From assembly GCA_027563935.2 (NCBI GenBank), contig JANVAS020000222.1, positions 7,626,001 to 7,690,000 of the forward strand: 64,000 bases of DNA, written 5' to 3'. The notes under the pieces are model-generated. The model was given only the letters and a program-made list of their open reading frames with translations, was not told the origin of the DNA and did not search any database. The translations under genes were made by a program, and so were the position numbers. Positions 9,798 to 22,299 of the stretch are shown piece by piece. Source of the stretch: Costus lasius. Lineage: Eukaryota > Streptophyta > Magnoliopsida > Zingiberales > Costaceae. Within the stretch, counting starts at the first letter, position 1. Each line of letters starts with the position of its first letter.

Positions 9798-11223
9798 AGT
9801 TCACTTTCCTTTTCAGTACTTTCCTTATCTGCATTGCATGGCATTTTAGGTTAGTTCCACCCCCAAGTCTATCATGTAGTTTACTTTTACGAATGTTGTT
9901 GGTAGGTTGTGCATTGTAATGTCATGGTAGGTTAGTGCATGTAGAATGGATACTTATAAATTCCGCTCAAGGGAAAATTAAGCTAGCTCACTCCACTTCA
10001 ACAAGCTAGCTCCCAATTTGGAAAGTCCACTTCAAACTAGTTCAAGAGAAGGCTTCAAACTCAACTCCACTTACAAGATCACATACCAATTGAAGACATT
10101 GCCAACTCATGAAGGAATATGCGCCATCCTCATCCTCAAATCATGCAAGATTCATTCTAGATCCATAAATCAAGGGGTGCCAAATCAAGATCCAGCATTC
10201 CAGGAGGCGCCTTGTCAAGATCCACAATTAGGGGAGGATCTTCCATCCTTCTTCTCCTTGCCACCCAAGCCAACATGGAAGACATTCAAATTCATCCTCT
10301 CATGCGCCAACATCTCATGGAAGCCAGCAATTTCAAATAAAGACTTGCCAATTCGGTCACCCAAAGAAGGCAACAAAATCAGCCCATTTAATGCCTTGTC
10401 TCCATTTTGAATTCTATCCAAACATGTAAGGGGCGCAAGGGGCCAATGACCACCTTGCCCTCACCTTATCCCCATCCCTTAGCTGCCTATATATGTATCC
10501 CCATTGCATCATGCGCATAGCATGGTGGAAATAATATTGTTGACTAGTTTCCTAGCCAAGTGAAGGGTGCTTGTGTCGCCCACACCTCCTCTTTCCCTTC
10601 TTCTTCTCTCAAGAGCCGAGCCTCCCCTCTTCACCTTCTTCGCCCTCCCTTCATCCAACAAGGCCGAAGCTAATCTCCCTCAAGACAAGAATAGAAACTC
10701 AAGATGGCGCAAGGATTAGGATACCCCTCTTCGTTCTCTTCAAGGCGATTCTACAAGATGAGTATTCTTTCTTCTTGTGTTTTCTTCTATTAAGTTCTAG
10801 AGAGCATCTTACTATACATCTTTGGGGTTTTGTAGGAATTGGCGCAAGGACGCTTGGCGCATCCCTCTCTCTTCTTCTTCCTTCCTTACATAGTCCTTTA
10901 CTTTGTTAGCAAGAGAACTTGGAGGGTTAGCCTCCCTCTTGACTTTAAGCATTGTTGAGTTTTAATTTACCTTATAATTCACCCACACCTGTGTGGGGTT
11001 GTGTGTAACATGCACCTTCCATCAGAGTAGGACCGGTGAAGAATGGGAAGGACGGTCCTTCTATTCTCAAGGACCTCAAGGTGAGTCTTCTTTAAGTTAT
11101 TGTCATTTACTTAAAGCAAGTAGCATAAGTTTCGGTTTTCTTATTTATAAAATACAAAAACATTATTTTCCAACTTTGTTAGTCTAATTTGGTTTACTCA
11201 AGTTTATGAAAATACCAAAAAAC
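9798..11223 (+). repeat. gypsy 3' untranslated region and LTR (element I), 3' end truncated
   Basis: This region aligns along its length with 14463-16033 on the other strand, so both are the 3' ends of one gypsy LTR type. A TATA box lies at 10498-10505 (TATATATG). Homology stops near 11222 (ATACCAAAAA), while H continues about 35 bp further to its TG/CA end. The LTR is therefore truncated and joined to a copia-2 LTR. The start of the LTR proper could not be fixed; 9875 (TGTAGTTTAC) is one option. Confidence 0.7.
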
Positions 11224-12692
11224 TATAGAGAGGCAAGAGGGGGCAGCAATAATAGGGTGTGGGCGCAATTCTCAAAGGAGGCGGCGGCTAGGGTAAAGGA
11301 GAGGGAGTATTTAGGGTTTGAGGTAAGGAAAGTCTCCAAGACTTTACCATAAACCTCTCCCAATTATCCATATGCGCATGAGACCTTGCAAAGAAGTCTA
11401 CCAAGCCATATCACCCCCAAGACTTGCCATAGAAGCAAGCATACCATCCAAGGTAGAGGGGCAAGGCGCCTAAAGCTACCTAATGAAGCAAATTGCGCCA
11501 CTTCTCCCCATTATGCCCATAGGCGCCTAAGGGAGAAGTTTTGTTCCCATTATACCCATTTGGCCTTTTCTCACTTCATGAGAACTTGTTATTGGGCCTC
11601 ATTGGATAATGAGCTAGCCCAAACTTCATTACATGGGTTGATTAAGCACTTGGATCCAATCCAATGCAACCCTAATCCAAATGTGACCAATCATGGTCAA
11701 ATACGGGTCAACCTGCCAGAAATGAAGTTTGGCTCCAATAACATTCTTCCATCTCATTAGGCCCAATGGCGCTGATGAAATCTCCCAATTAGATCCGAGT
11801 TATCCAATAACTCGATCATAAGGCTTGCCGATCAATACGAGAACTCGAGTATCAAGGTGTGCGACCCTGTAGGTCCCTCTGACGTTGGCAGTGCTGACCA
11901 AATGGCACCACAAGCAGTGAGTGGCACCTAGCAGTGCATCGCTGCTACCCAAGTCATCGGAATGGATATCGACATCGACATCCCCATCATTGCAACAAGG
12001 TACAGATGCATTACAGTCTCTTTGCCGAACTGATATCCGATTGGACAAGTGTGTCACCACTTGTTTTCACCCAATCACATGGTTATGACTAAATCAGGTT
12101 CTTACTTGGGTATGGCCATACACTCTCAGTCATAGAACCATAGAGGAGCTCCATGGATATCATACTTCCCTAAGGAAGGGGCAAATCCTATGTCTATCCA
12201 TTTACCTTCTCATATGGGTCGTGACATGCTCAATGACAACCATTATGACCTCCCAACTACGGCGAGGTGTTAGGTTGTATCAAAGCAATCCCCTAACCAT
12301 ATAGAATGATCAATGACCTCAAGTCAAGGGATCAATGCATCTCCTGTCACTTGTGAGGATAACTCATGACACCAAGTCGTAGCCTCACAGCGGGTCGGTC
12401 CAGTATATCCTCCAATGATATACCCATGTGTCTACGTTAGCACCACATGCCTAACCAGCCCACATACCAGTCTCACAAGTACCAGAGCTGTCCCATATTC
12501 ACTCAGGTACATCGACTGGGGACAATCATTTGAGCACAGATCCAATCTGTCTCCAGGGACATTATCATGTAAGTACACAATCGCAGGTGTAGACAAACAA
12601 TGATAACGACAATCCCAGAAAGATATATGAATATCAGAGTCAAGTAGTACAAAGATGGACGAAAACTAGGTCCTAGGGCATATACACCAACA
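11224..12692 (-). repeat. 3' LTR of copia-2 element J, truncated
   Basis: On the minus strand this starts TGTTGGTGTATATGCCC at 12692 and matches the D LTRs up to about 11224, where it meets the truncated gypsy LTR. About 1.47 kb of an expected 1.89 kb remains. The 12-bp palindrome GTATGGCCATAC is at 12110-12121. The later palindrome TGACC-AAA-GGTCA of D has decayed here, consistent with greater age. Confidence 0.88.
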
Positions 12693-12713
12693 ATCTCCCA
12701 CTTGCACTAAGAC

Positions 12714-14462
12714 CTATAAGTTGAGGAATCTCAACCCCATATCTCTAGCGTGACCATCATGCTTCTGCTGCGCCAAAGCCTTGGTCAGTGGGTCTGCTAG
12801 ATTGCTCTCTGTGTCAATTCTACTAATCTTGACATCACCTCGATCAATGATCTCTTTGATCAGGCGAAATCTCCTGAGCATGTGTTTGGACCTTTTATGA
12901 GACCGTGGTTCCTTAGTATGTGCAGTTCCTATTGTTGTCATAGTAGAGCTCAATGGGATCCATTGCACTTGGAACCACCTGAAGTTCAGAAAAGAACTTC
13001 CTGATCCAAACGGCTTCATTGGCTGCCTCAGAAGCAACCACATACTCAGCTTCGGTTGTAGAATTAGCTATGGTGGATTGCTTGAAGCTCTTCCAGCATA
13101 CAACACCTCCAACAATTTTAAACAAATAGCTGGTTTGCGATCTGAAGTCATTAGGATCAGACTGGAACGACTCATTAGTGAAGCCCTGCACACTGAGCTC
13201 TTCCTATCCCCCGTAGACCATATAGAATAAATCCTTAGTCCTTTTTCAGGATTCTTTACAGCCACCCAGTGTTGCAGACCTGGATTGGATTGGTATCGGC
13301 AGGTTATGGTTTCAGCATAAACCACATCTGGTCCAGTACACAGCATTGCATACATGATTGATCCCACTGCCGAAGCATAGGGAATTCGACTCATGTTATC
13401 CCTCTCAGCCTGTGTTGTAGGACACTGGCTCTTTGAGAGAGTAAGGCCATCTCTCACTGGAAGGTATCCTTTCTTGGATTGCTCCAAGTTGAACCTCTCC
13501 AGGACCTTATCAATGTGGGTACTCTGACTAAGGGCCAAGAGCCTCTTGGATCTATCCCGGTAGATCCTCACGCCTAGAATGTAGGCGGCCTCCCCTAAGT
13601 CCTTCATCTCGAAACACTTCCCTAACCATGTCTTCACAGCTTGAAAACTAGGGATGTCATTTCCGATGAGCAGTATGTCATCAACATACAAGACCAGAAA
13701 AATCACTAAGCTCCCACTGAATTTTCTATATGCACAGGCGTCATCTTCGCTTTTGATAAAGCCATAATCTCTCACGGCTTCATCAAATTGAAGATTCCAA
13801 CTTCGAGATGCTTGCTTTAATCCATAAATGGATCTCTTTAGCCTGCAGACCTTATTAGCCTCTGCAGGATGGATGAAGCCATCAGGTTGTGACATATACA
13901 CATCCTCAGTCAGCTTCCCATTAAGGAACGCTGTCTTCACATCCATCTGCCATATCTCATAGTCATAATATGCAGCTATAGCAAGCAGAATCTGAATGGA
14001 TTTGATCATGGCAACTGGCGAGAAGGTTTCATCATAGTCCACCCCGTGGACTTGTTTAAATCCTTTAGCCACTAGTCTACCCTTATAGGTAACTATATTG
14101 CCATCCATGTCTGTCTTCCTCTTGAAGACCCATTTACACCCTATGATTTTTACCCCATCAGGCAGCTCAACCAAATCCCAGACTTGGTTAGCCGACATGG
14201 AATCCATCTCGGATCGCATGGCGTCAAGCCATCTCTCGGAGTCCGGTCCACTAACCGCCTCATCATAAGTCCTGGGTTCATCCTCAATGATGAAGATCCC
14301 GTTGTGTTGGGTCGGCAGCGACCCATACCTCTCAGGTGCACGACGAATCCTCCCAGACCTACATGGGGACCTGTGTCTAAGCCTCAGGTTGTACAGCAAC
14401 CGGTGCAGGTGGCTCAGATTCCATGTCTTTGTCTTGTGGTTGCACTTGGTCCTCATCCAAGT
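12714..14462 (-). pseudogene. copia-2 pol fragment of element J (RT and RNase H)
   Basis: The minus strand encodes the hinge after integrase (SGRIRRAPERYGSLP) and RT with CKWVFKRKTDMDG, VDYDETFSP, QMDVKTAFLNG and YVDD (complement of 13677-13688). RNase H follows, ending LADPLTKALAQQKHDGHARDMGLRFLNL (stop at 12714). A deletion of roughly 17 bp near 13245 shifts the frame between RT and RNase H, and several RNase H residues have changed. At 14462 the frame is cut by the LTR of gypsy H. The N-terminal half of J would lie beyond the right edge of the window. Confidence 0.92.
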
Positions 14463-16033
14463 TGATGTAGGGGTAGGTCACAAACATGCAAACAATGATT
14501 TTTGAAAGTATTTTTGGTATTATCATAAACTAGAGAAAACCGATTTAACTAACGAAGTTGGAAAATAATGTTTTGTATTTTTTTAAATAGGAAAACCGAA
14601 TATTAACTACTTGCAGGAAAGAAATGACAATAATTTAAAGGAGACTCACCTCGCGGCCCTTGAGAATAGAAGGACCGTCCTTCCCGTTCTTCACCGGTCC
14701 TACTCTGATGGAAGGTGCAGGTTACACACAGGGCATTCAGCAACCCCACACAGGCGTGGGTGAGTTATAAGCAGATTAAAACTTAACAATGCTTAAAAGT
14801 CAAGAGGGAGGCTAATCCTCCAAGTTCTCTTGCTAACAAAACAAAGGACTATCTAAGAGGGGAGATCAAGAGAGTGGGATGCGCCAAGCTTCCTTGCGCC
14901 AAGTCCTACAAATCCAAGAGATGTGTAGTAAGATGTTCTTAAGATGTATAAAGAGAAGACACAAGAAGATGGAATACTTAACTCAGGGAATCGCCTTGAA
15001 GGAGACCAAGGGATGCATCCATGTTCTTTGCGCCAACTTAAGCTCTTGTTCTCTTTGATGCTATGGACTTGAAGATGGAGACTCTCGGCCTTGCTTTGAT
15101 GAATGGAGGGCAAGGAGAAGGAGAAGGGAGGCTCGGCTCTTGAAGGAAGAAGGGGGGGGGGGAGATGAGGGGACTTGGGCGACACAAGCACCCAAAGAAG
15201 AAGAGGTGGGCGACACAAGCACCCTAGGCGACACAAGCACCCATAGTTTGGCTAGGAAACTATTCAACAATATATTCAACAATGCTATGCACATGATGCG
15301 ATGGGGATACATTTATAGGCAGCTTAGGGATGAGGGCAAGGTGGTCATTGGCCCTTTGCGCCCCTTACATAAGTGGAGAGAATTCGAAAATGGAGACAAG
15401 GCATTTAAGTGGGCTGATCTTGTTGCCTTCTTTGGATGGCTGAAATGGTAAGTCTTTGAATTCAAAATGGCTATCTTCCTTGGAGGTGTTGGCGCATATG
15501 AGGGAGAGTTTGAAATTTGAAAACCTTCCTTGTTGTCTTGGGCGGCAATGAGAAGAAGGAAATAAGCCTTCCCCTAATTGTGGTTCTTGATGGCGCAACT
15601 CCTCTAATTGTGGATCTAGATGGGCGCCTCCTTGATTGGTGGATCTAGATGGGCACCTGCTTGATTGGTGGATCTAGATGACCCTTGTAGATGGCACAAT
15701 TGATTCCATGGGGTGGCCTCTCTTCAATTGGAAGGGAATGATTGAAGTGGAGCTTGATGTTGAGTTGAGTTGGAAGTCTCTCTTTGAACTACTTTGAAGT
15801 GAACCTTCCAAAATGGGATCTAGCTTCTTGGAGTGTGGTGAGCTAGCTGATTTGTATCCCTTGAGCTGAATATTAATGTATCCAAACTACATGCACTAAC
15901 CTACCATGATATTACAATGCACAACCTACCAACAACATTTATAAAAATAAACTACATGATAGACTTTGGGGTGGAACTAACCTATCATGCCATGCAATGC
16001 AAATAAGGAAAGTACTGAAAAGGAAAGTGGACT
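14463..16033 (-). repeat. 3' LTR and 3' UTR of gypsy element H
   Basis: The left end reads TGATGTAGGGG directly after copia-2 coding DNA (CATCCAAGT, compare 45000-45013 in D), marking the LTR terminus at 14463 (14466 is an alternative). The probable TATA box is on the minus strand at 15311-15317. A triplicated word (GGCGACACAAGCACCC) lies at 15177-15242 and an 11-G run at 15152-15162. The inner LTR border is not certain and may be near 15956; the rest up to 16033 is 3' UTR. Confidence 0.75.
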
Positions 16034-17025
16034 CTAAGTGAAGCCATACCTGATGGGCTTACTCCGAGCCCTACTGGATCTTTTAAGAGCTGTGTTAGGC
16101 CCTCCATCATTTCTCCCCGGGTTGGAAAAATTCTCCTCAGGAGAATTATCCTTGAATCCTTGGAGCAAATCTGGAGCAGCCAGGGCTAGCTCTGCCTCGG
16201 GGAGCCATGCCTCCTCACCATTAGAAAACTTAACGTGGTAAAATAGTTGTACCTCGTCAGGGGTGAGTCGAGTCTGGTCCTCATGGATATCCACTATCTC
16301 TGGATCGAAGGGGGCCTCTGGTTCTTGGAGTGAGAGAGGCTCCTTGTAAGCTGTGAGATCCTCCACGTTAACAGTGGTGGGGATCCCCAATTCTGGAGGC
16401 AGATCAAGCACGTATGCGTTGTTGTTGATCTTGCCCACTATGGTGAAGGGTCCCAAACCCTTTGCATCCAGCTTGCGTCCGTGTCCTTGGATACGCTCCT
16501 CGCGGACTTGCAGAATCACCTGATCACCTATATTGAATAACCTTTCTCGGCGTTTCTTGTTAGCAGCTTCGCAATATGAAACAGTAGAGTCTAGAATTTT
16601 GCTAAGAATCTCATGATGTAATTGTGAAATATTGAAAGCATAATCACGAGCTGATAAAGAAGGTTTTAAATTTTTGGGTAAGGCAATTAGATCAATGGGT
16701 TTCTTAGGCTGATACCCTAAGTTGGCCTGAAAAGGGGAGAGACCTGTAGTCCTATTTACAACACTATTGTAGGAGAACTCGGTTGACCACCTCAGTCTGA
16801 CCATCCGTTTGGGGATGATAGGCTGTAGAGAATTTCAGTTTGGTGCCTAGTAAGGTCCATAAGGTCTTCCAAAAATAACTAACAAATCGGGTGTCCCTAT
16901 CAGAAACTATGGTAAGGGGGGGGTACCATGTAGCCTAACAACCTCCTTAAAAAATAATTTGGCTATGTGAGAGGCATCAGAGGTTTTATAGCAGGGAATG
17001 AAATGGGCCATCTTAGTGAATCTAT
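16034..17025 (-). pseudogene. Ty3/gypsy integrase C-terminal half of element H
   Basis: The minus strand encodes integrase words such as [17 protein letters not shown] and [10 protein letters not shown]. It then continues with [31 protein letters not shown], a chromodomain-like segment (FYHVKFSNGEEAWLPEAELA) and the end RSSRARSKPIRYGFT. A deletion joins QTEVVN directly to EFSYN and breaks the frame near 16805. A G run at 16915-16922 also disturbs it. At 17025 the frame is interrupted by the LTR of copia-3 element F, with the expected target copy TCTAT at 17021-17025. Confidence 0.9.
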
Positions 17026-18644
17026 TGTTGGTGTATATGCCCTAAAGACCAATGTGTGGACATGGTCAGGCATTGTTTGAATGTACTTTGATAGAACTAT
17101 TACTCTTTATATGGGCATGGTCGTTATTATGCAGACTTCTCTACCTGCGTTGATGTATTGAGTTGCATAAATAATGTCCCAGGAGTTTGGATTGGATCCA
17201 TTCTCATAAGCTATCCCCAGACAAGGTACCTTAGCAGATATGGGACAGCTTTGGTACATGTGAGACTGGTGTATGGGCTGGTTAGGTGCGGGGCACAGTA
17301 ACGCAGACATACAGGTGCATTGGATGCACTGGAGTGATCCACCGTGAGGATTGACTTGTCTAGTCAACAAGTCAATCTCACATGCAAGAGGTTTGCATTG
17401 ATCCTTAGACTTGAGGTATTCATGTCTAGATTTGATGATGGGTATGCTTTAATACAGTCTTACGTCTCTCCGTAATTGGGAGATCAAAACGACTGTCATT
17501 GGGCATATCATAAGTCATGTGGAGACATGGATGACCAATAGTAGGATTTGCCCCTTCCTTATTGGAAGCATGATATCCACTCGGGGCGCCCCACCTTATT
17601 GGTGCATGACTGGAAAGTGTGGCCACACTTGTTGAGTCATGACCAATGCATTGGATAATAAACTTGAGACTAATCCAATGGCAGGATATCAGTTTAGGCA
17701 AAGGGATCTATAATGCAATGGGAATCCTCGTTGCTTGTTAGGAGTTGTTGCCATAATGACTTAAGTCCTATGACATGGGTAGTAGTGATGTGTTGCTAGA
17801 TACCCCTCACTATTTATGATGTTTACATCATTGCCATCGTCATATGGATCCTACGGGGTCACACGCAATAGACTTTTGACGTTGCTTTAATCAGAAGCCT
17901 TAGGATCAAGTTATTGGATAACTTCGATCCATTTGGAAGATTTCATCAGCGCCAATGGGCCTGATGAGTTGGAAGAAAGTTATTGGGGCCAAACTTCATT
18001 TTTGGCAGGTTGACCCGAAATTGACCTAGGTTGGTCGCATTTGGATTAAGGTTGTATTGGATTAGATCCAATGGCTTAATCAACCCATGCCATGAAGTTT
18101 GGGCTAGCTCATTATCCAATGAGGCCCAATAATTAGTTGTCATGAAGAGGAATTGGCTTAAAAGGGTATAATGGGGAGAAATCTCACCCCATTGGCGCCT
18201 AGGGGCATAATGGGGTGAGGGAGGCGCCTTTGCTTCATTATGGAAGTAAAGAGCGCCTAGCCCTTCTTCCTTGGATGGAATACTTGCCTCTAAGGCAAGT
18301 CTTGGGGCTGATATGGCTTGAGAACTTTTATGGGAAGTTCCTAGGCGCATATGGATATAGGGAAGAGGTATATGGTAATGTCTTGGAGACTTACCTTACC
18401 TCAAACCCTAGTTTCTCCCAAGACACCACCCTAGCCGAATTCTTCATGCATGTTGCGCCTAGCCACTTCTCCTTTGATGGTAAGAATGCATTTGAGGCAT
18501 GTCTTGGGCTGATATAGTGCTTGGACATTTATGGCTAGGTTGAATGAGGTTTATGGTAAAGTTTTGGAAACTTTCCTTGCCTCAAGACACCTCATCCTAG
18601 CCATACACTTGGCATGATCCTAGCCCTTGCCCAAACCGCCTCTA

Positions 18645-18660
18645 GTCCTATTTATAGGAC
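18645..18660 (+). promoter_or_regulatory. core-promoter palindrome of copia-3 LTR (F)
   Basis: GTCCTA-TTTA-TAGGAC is a perfect inverted repeat around a TATA-like centre, about 1,620 bp into the LTR and followed by a leader-like stretch. LTR G keeps it intact at 61884-61899. The inner 10-mer CTATTTATAG also has CArG/MEF2-like form (C, eight A/T, G). Confidence 0.6.
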
Positions 18661-18738
18661 CCCTTATCGCCCCCTCTTGGGTTCCCTCCCTGGAAGACGT
18701 GAGGTCTCATACACAAGGAGGCGTGGAGGCTTAAGGTG

Positions 18739-18743
18739 GCGAC
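18739..18743. repeat. target site duplication of D, left copy (GCGAC)
   Basis: The five bases before TGTTGGGAAACC are repeated at 59822-59826 directly after the other end of D. This ties together the two halves of the F LTR, 41 kb apart. Confidence 0.93.
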
Positions 18744-19768
18744 TGTTGGGAAACCCCGGGGACATTTTACAATTTTTCAGAGACACATACATACATTGCA
18801 CAGCGGAAGAATGTCCCCGAAACAGGTCCGTCCCAAAAACCCAGTGAAGATCGCATGCAAGGGGGTCGACACGATGAGTTAGAAAATACCTCAGATCAAG
18901 ATGAGGTCGATGTCATGATAGGCGCCCAAGCGTGCGCCCTCTGCAGTCTCACATACACGGATGCCTCGAGTCCTCTTCTTCCACGCCCGGTGCTAGCCTC
19001 GGGAAGAAGATCCAAGCCTTAGGGAGATGCTCCAACCACCTTGCGCCACCAAGAGAGAAAGATGTGCCAAGTGGTAAGGAAGGAGAAGCTTGCGGCCACT
19101 TGATGGAAGAGGAAGAGATTGCGCCAATGCTCCTTGCTCTCGCTCCCTTCTTAAGTTCACGCCTCCAAGGATGAATCATATAAGAGGGGGCGGCTAGGGT
19201 CACATATATAGGGCAAGAGGCGATTAGGGCAAGGGCTAGGATCATGACAAGTGTAGGGCTAGGATGAGGAGGTTTAATGCAAGGAAAGTCTCCAAGACTT
19301 TACCATAAACTTCATTCAACCTTTCCATAATTGCCCAAGTACCATATCAGCCCAAGACATGCCTTAAAGGCATTCATACCATCAAGGGAGAAGGGCTAGG
19401 CGCAAATTGCTTCCTTAATGAAGCAATTTTGCCACCCTAACCCCATTATGCCCCGTAGGCGCCAATGGGGTTGGGTTTCTCCCCATTATACCCTTTTAGC
19501 CTCTCTTCTCTTCATGAGTACTTGTTATTGGGCTTCATTGGATAATGAGCTAGCCCAAACTTCATCCTATGGGTTGATTAAGCATTTGGATCCAATCCAA
19601 TGCAACCCTAATCCAAGTGTGACCAACCATGGTCAAATACGGGTTAACCTGCCAAAAATGAAGTTTGGCTCCAATAACATTCTTCCATCTCATCAGGCCC
19701 ATTGGTGCTGATGAAATCTCCCAATTAGATCCGAGTTATCCAATAACTTGATCATAAGGCTTCTCGAT

Positions 19769-21090
19769 TGATGTAGGAGCATATCACATGATATTTGATC
19801 TAATTTTGACTTAGTCAATTTTTGCATAATTATTGTAAATCTTGATTATTCATAGACTTAGTCAACAATTATGTTTATAGAGGCACTAATCCATCTTATT
19901 TTGCCATGACAATATGAGGTCCCATGACTACGGTCAAATCTCGCTCAAGCTAGTTCAAGCTTATTCAAGTCCAAAGATGATGTGCTGTCAACTCAAATAG
20001 AGAAATAAGGGAGATTGAGAAGACTTGGCTGCAACGCTTACGTGAAGGACAAGCCAAACAAGCTGAAGCAGCTCTCAATGATGTAAAGGATGGCTGTGAC
20101 TTACCAAAATGAGAAGGAGACGTTGGAGACTTCCTTGAGCATTACAACCAACGGTCACAAAAACTTTCCAGCTAACCATTTTCCTCCTGCTCTATAAAAT
20201 GTAATCTCTCACATGTAAGCGAATTGAAGATTTTGAAATTGAAATGGAAATGGTTTTCGTTTGGTTCCATCGGATGTTTCTTCCCTACCTCTTCTTCTAA
20301 TCTCCTCTCCTCCCTCAAACTCTCTACTTCGCTGCTATCACCCGCACGCTTCAGCCATCTTCAGATTTTGCCAGAATTTCGAGTGTCGCCGTCGACGATC
20401 CAGCCAGCCGATCTCCGCAAAACTTCAGCCACTACGCATCCTTCGCCTGAAGAACCCCCAGCCACCGGCATCCGTCCATTGGCCGCTGGGATTGCTGGAA
20501 TCGAACGTCCGTTCGAATCCCCTGTTTCCGCCTGCCTTCCGCCCTAGATCCGCCTTTCATCGTTGATCTCCCCCGTCCGGCCATCTTTCATCTCCAAGCT
20601 CCGGCCACGTCCTCTCGTCAGCGACACCATCCTCCAGCAGCAGCAGGTTCCGAGTTCGTGCACCACCGGTTGCCCGGCGACGACCTATGTTCCACCTGCG
20701 CACCTCCCCTGTTCCGACCGAACAGGCGCTTTTCCGCTTCTGCCAGTGCTCCGTTGCTCGGCCACCCCTCGTCGGAGCTCCGACGTCGCCAAAGCCATCT
20801 CGTCCTTCCTTCATCTCCAATGACTCTGACGAGCAATCCCTGCACCGGCGCCGTTGATCGGCGCAAGCCCTGCTTCCAGATTTCCCTCTGTTCCCTGCTT
20901 TGTTTTCGGATTATGCTCCCTAAACTAATTTGATTAGTCTTCTCTTTGCAGGAAATTTACGGGGTTGCGAACACAGAACTCTTCATATTTGTCACGAATA
21001 GGACGCACTGATCTTGTCCTAACACAGTGAATTCTGGTAAAAAATACTCTTTGTTCTGGTTTGCACAACACGTGTCTCCTCCCCACATCA
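19769..21090 (+). repeat. 5' LTR of element L
   Basis: The LTR begins TGATGTAGGAG and ends CTCCCCACATCA, an imperfect terminal inverted repeat typical of gypsy-type LTRs. A TATA box (TATAAAAT) lies near 20192-20199, and the downstream half is C-rich with many CpG and CCG words. Open frames of 67-107 residues in this half also occur in the right LTR and are not supported as genes. Confidence 0.95.
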
Positions 21091-21093
21091 GCT

Positions 21094-21105
21094 TGGTATC
21101 AGAGC
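21094..21105 (+). other. primer-binding site of L
   Basis: TGGTATCAGAGC, three bases after the 5' LTR, is complementary to the 3' end of plant initiator tRNA-Met. Confidence 0.92.
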
Positions 21106-21158
21106 AGGTTTGTGAGCAACTCTTGTCTGCCCACACCGATCCTTGCTTTGCTCTTTGC

Positions 21159-21196
<38 letters not shown>

Positions 21197-22299
21197 TTAC
21201 ATGCTTTCATGTTTAGTTCTTCCATTTAGTTGCATTTGTAAGTTATTTGCTAAGTTGTAGTTTATATGCACAAAAAAAAAAAAAAATGCTTACATTGAGA
21301 ACAATTATGCATAGAACTGCATAATATTTCTGGATTTTGCTATGCACCTCAAATTGCTGCTTCCCAGCCCCTGCGTTTGATTTCTGAACAGCTGACTTCT
21401 GACCTTCTGTTCATTACCAGATTCTGAATCTTCCCTTGCAATTGAGTGAGGTGAGGGGTTAGAGACTATCTAAGATCATAGATAGAACTCTGATCCTTCC
21501 TTATTTGATCTCACATTTCCAAAACCACAGTAGAACGCTTGCTATTTGAGTTGGAATTTCTGAGGAAGCTGAAAATTTCTGAGTTCACTGTAGCTTACCA
21601 CCTGCATTCTCTGCCGAGTGAACTCAGCTGGGAGGATTTGGGAACCATCTTAGCTAATAGGTTGGATCTCCATGTTCTTCAAGTCTGAATACCTCTGAAC
21701 CTTGGCAGGATACAGTTGCCCTGATTCAACTTGTTGAATGGGTGGTTCAGCAAAGTTAATTGCTGCATCATCCTTGACTGAGTTCCATGCGAATCTGAAA
21801 TTAGCCCATGGCAGCAAAATTAATTACTGGAACTCAATTTGCATTGAAAATCTGCACACATCTCCACTCAGTTTTATAAATCCTGCAACATCTGAACCAT
21901 TAAATTTCTGAGATACCTGATTTGTTTTCAACCTCTGGCTGCACAAGATTTAATAACTGCACACCTTTGAAAGCAACTAAACTGAGTTTTCAATTTGCTA
22001 AATTCTGCACTTGACTTGTGAGTTTTAAATCTGGTTTTCAGCCTACCGAATCTGAAATTTTCAACCTGCTTACTGCAATAATCTGTATCAAATTGCAGCT
22101 AGGAAAACCATCAACGTATTTCTGTTTAAAAACACCTATAAGTGCAACCTTGGATGTATTGATTTGATGCTGAAATTCTGCATTTGATTTCTCAATTTTG
22201 TTTTGTTGTCATCAACTTGCTGCAATCAATTCTGATTTATTGCTAGGTTTGTTTATAGTTTCTGCACTTAAACAATAGTCATTTCTAGCATTAATTTTC
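21106..22299 (+). other. untranslated leader of L, AT-rich with poly-A tracts
   Basis: Nothing coding is seen. A 32-A run lies at 21163-21194 and a 15-A run at 21272-21286. From about 21340 to 22290 the words TTCTGAA, TCTGCA and CTGAAAT recur many times in loose order, giving a degenerate low-complexity leader. Confidence 0.75.

Larger units (their letters stand above)
17026..18743 (+). repeat. 5' LTR of copia-3 element F, first part
   Basis: The LTR begins TGTTGGTGTATATGCCC and matches LTR G closely on the opposite strand. It is split at 18743 by element D, with target copy GCGAC at 18739-18743. Internal signals: GTGC-GGG-GCAC (17286-17296); perfect palindrome GTGTGGCCACAC (17617-17628); the conserved block at 17786-17811; ATGATG-TTTA-CATCAT (17816-17831); and the TATA-containing palindrome GTCCTATTTATAGGAC (18645-18660). 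Confidence 0.9.

Noticed and set aside
16034..17025. Possible host gene with a chromodomain-like C-terminus
   Set aside because: Integrase words and the RYGFT tail are continuous with a gypsy polyprotein, and the frame is broken.
20224..20933. Open frames of 80-107 aa in the L LTR, repeated at 24228-24937
   Set aside because: They overlap in several frames on both strands of a C-rich LTR half and are duplicated only because the LTR is. No domain or start context supports them.
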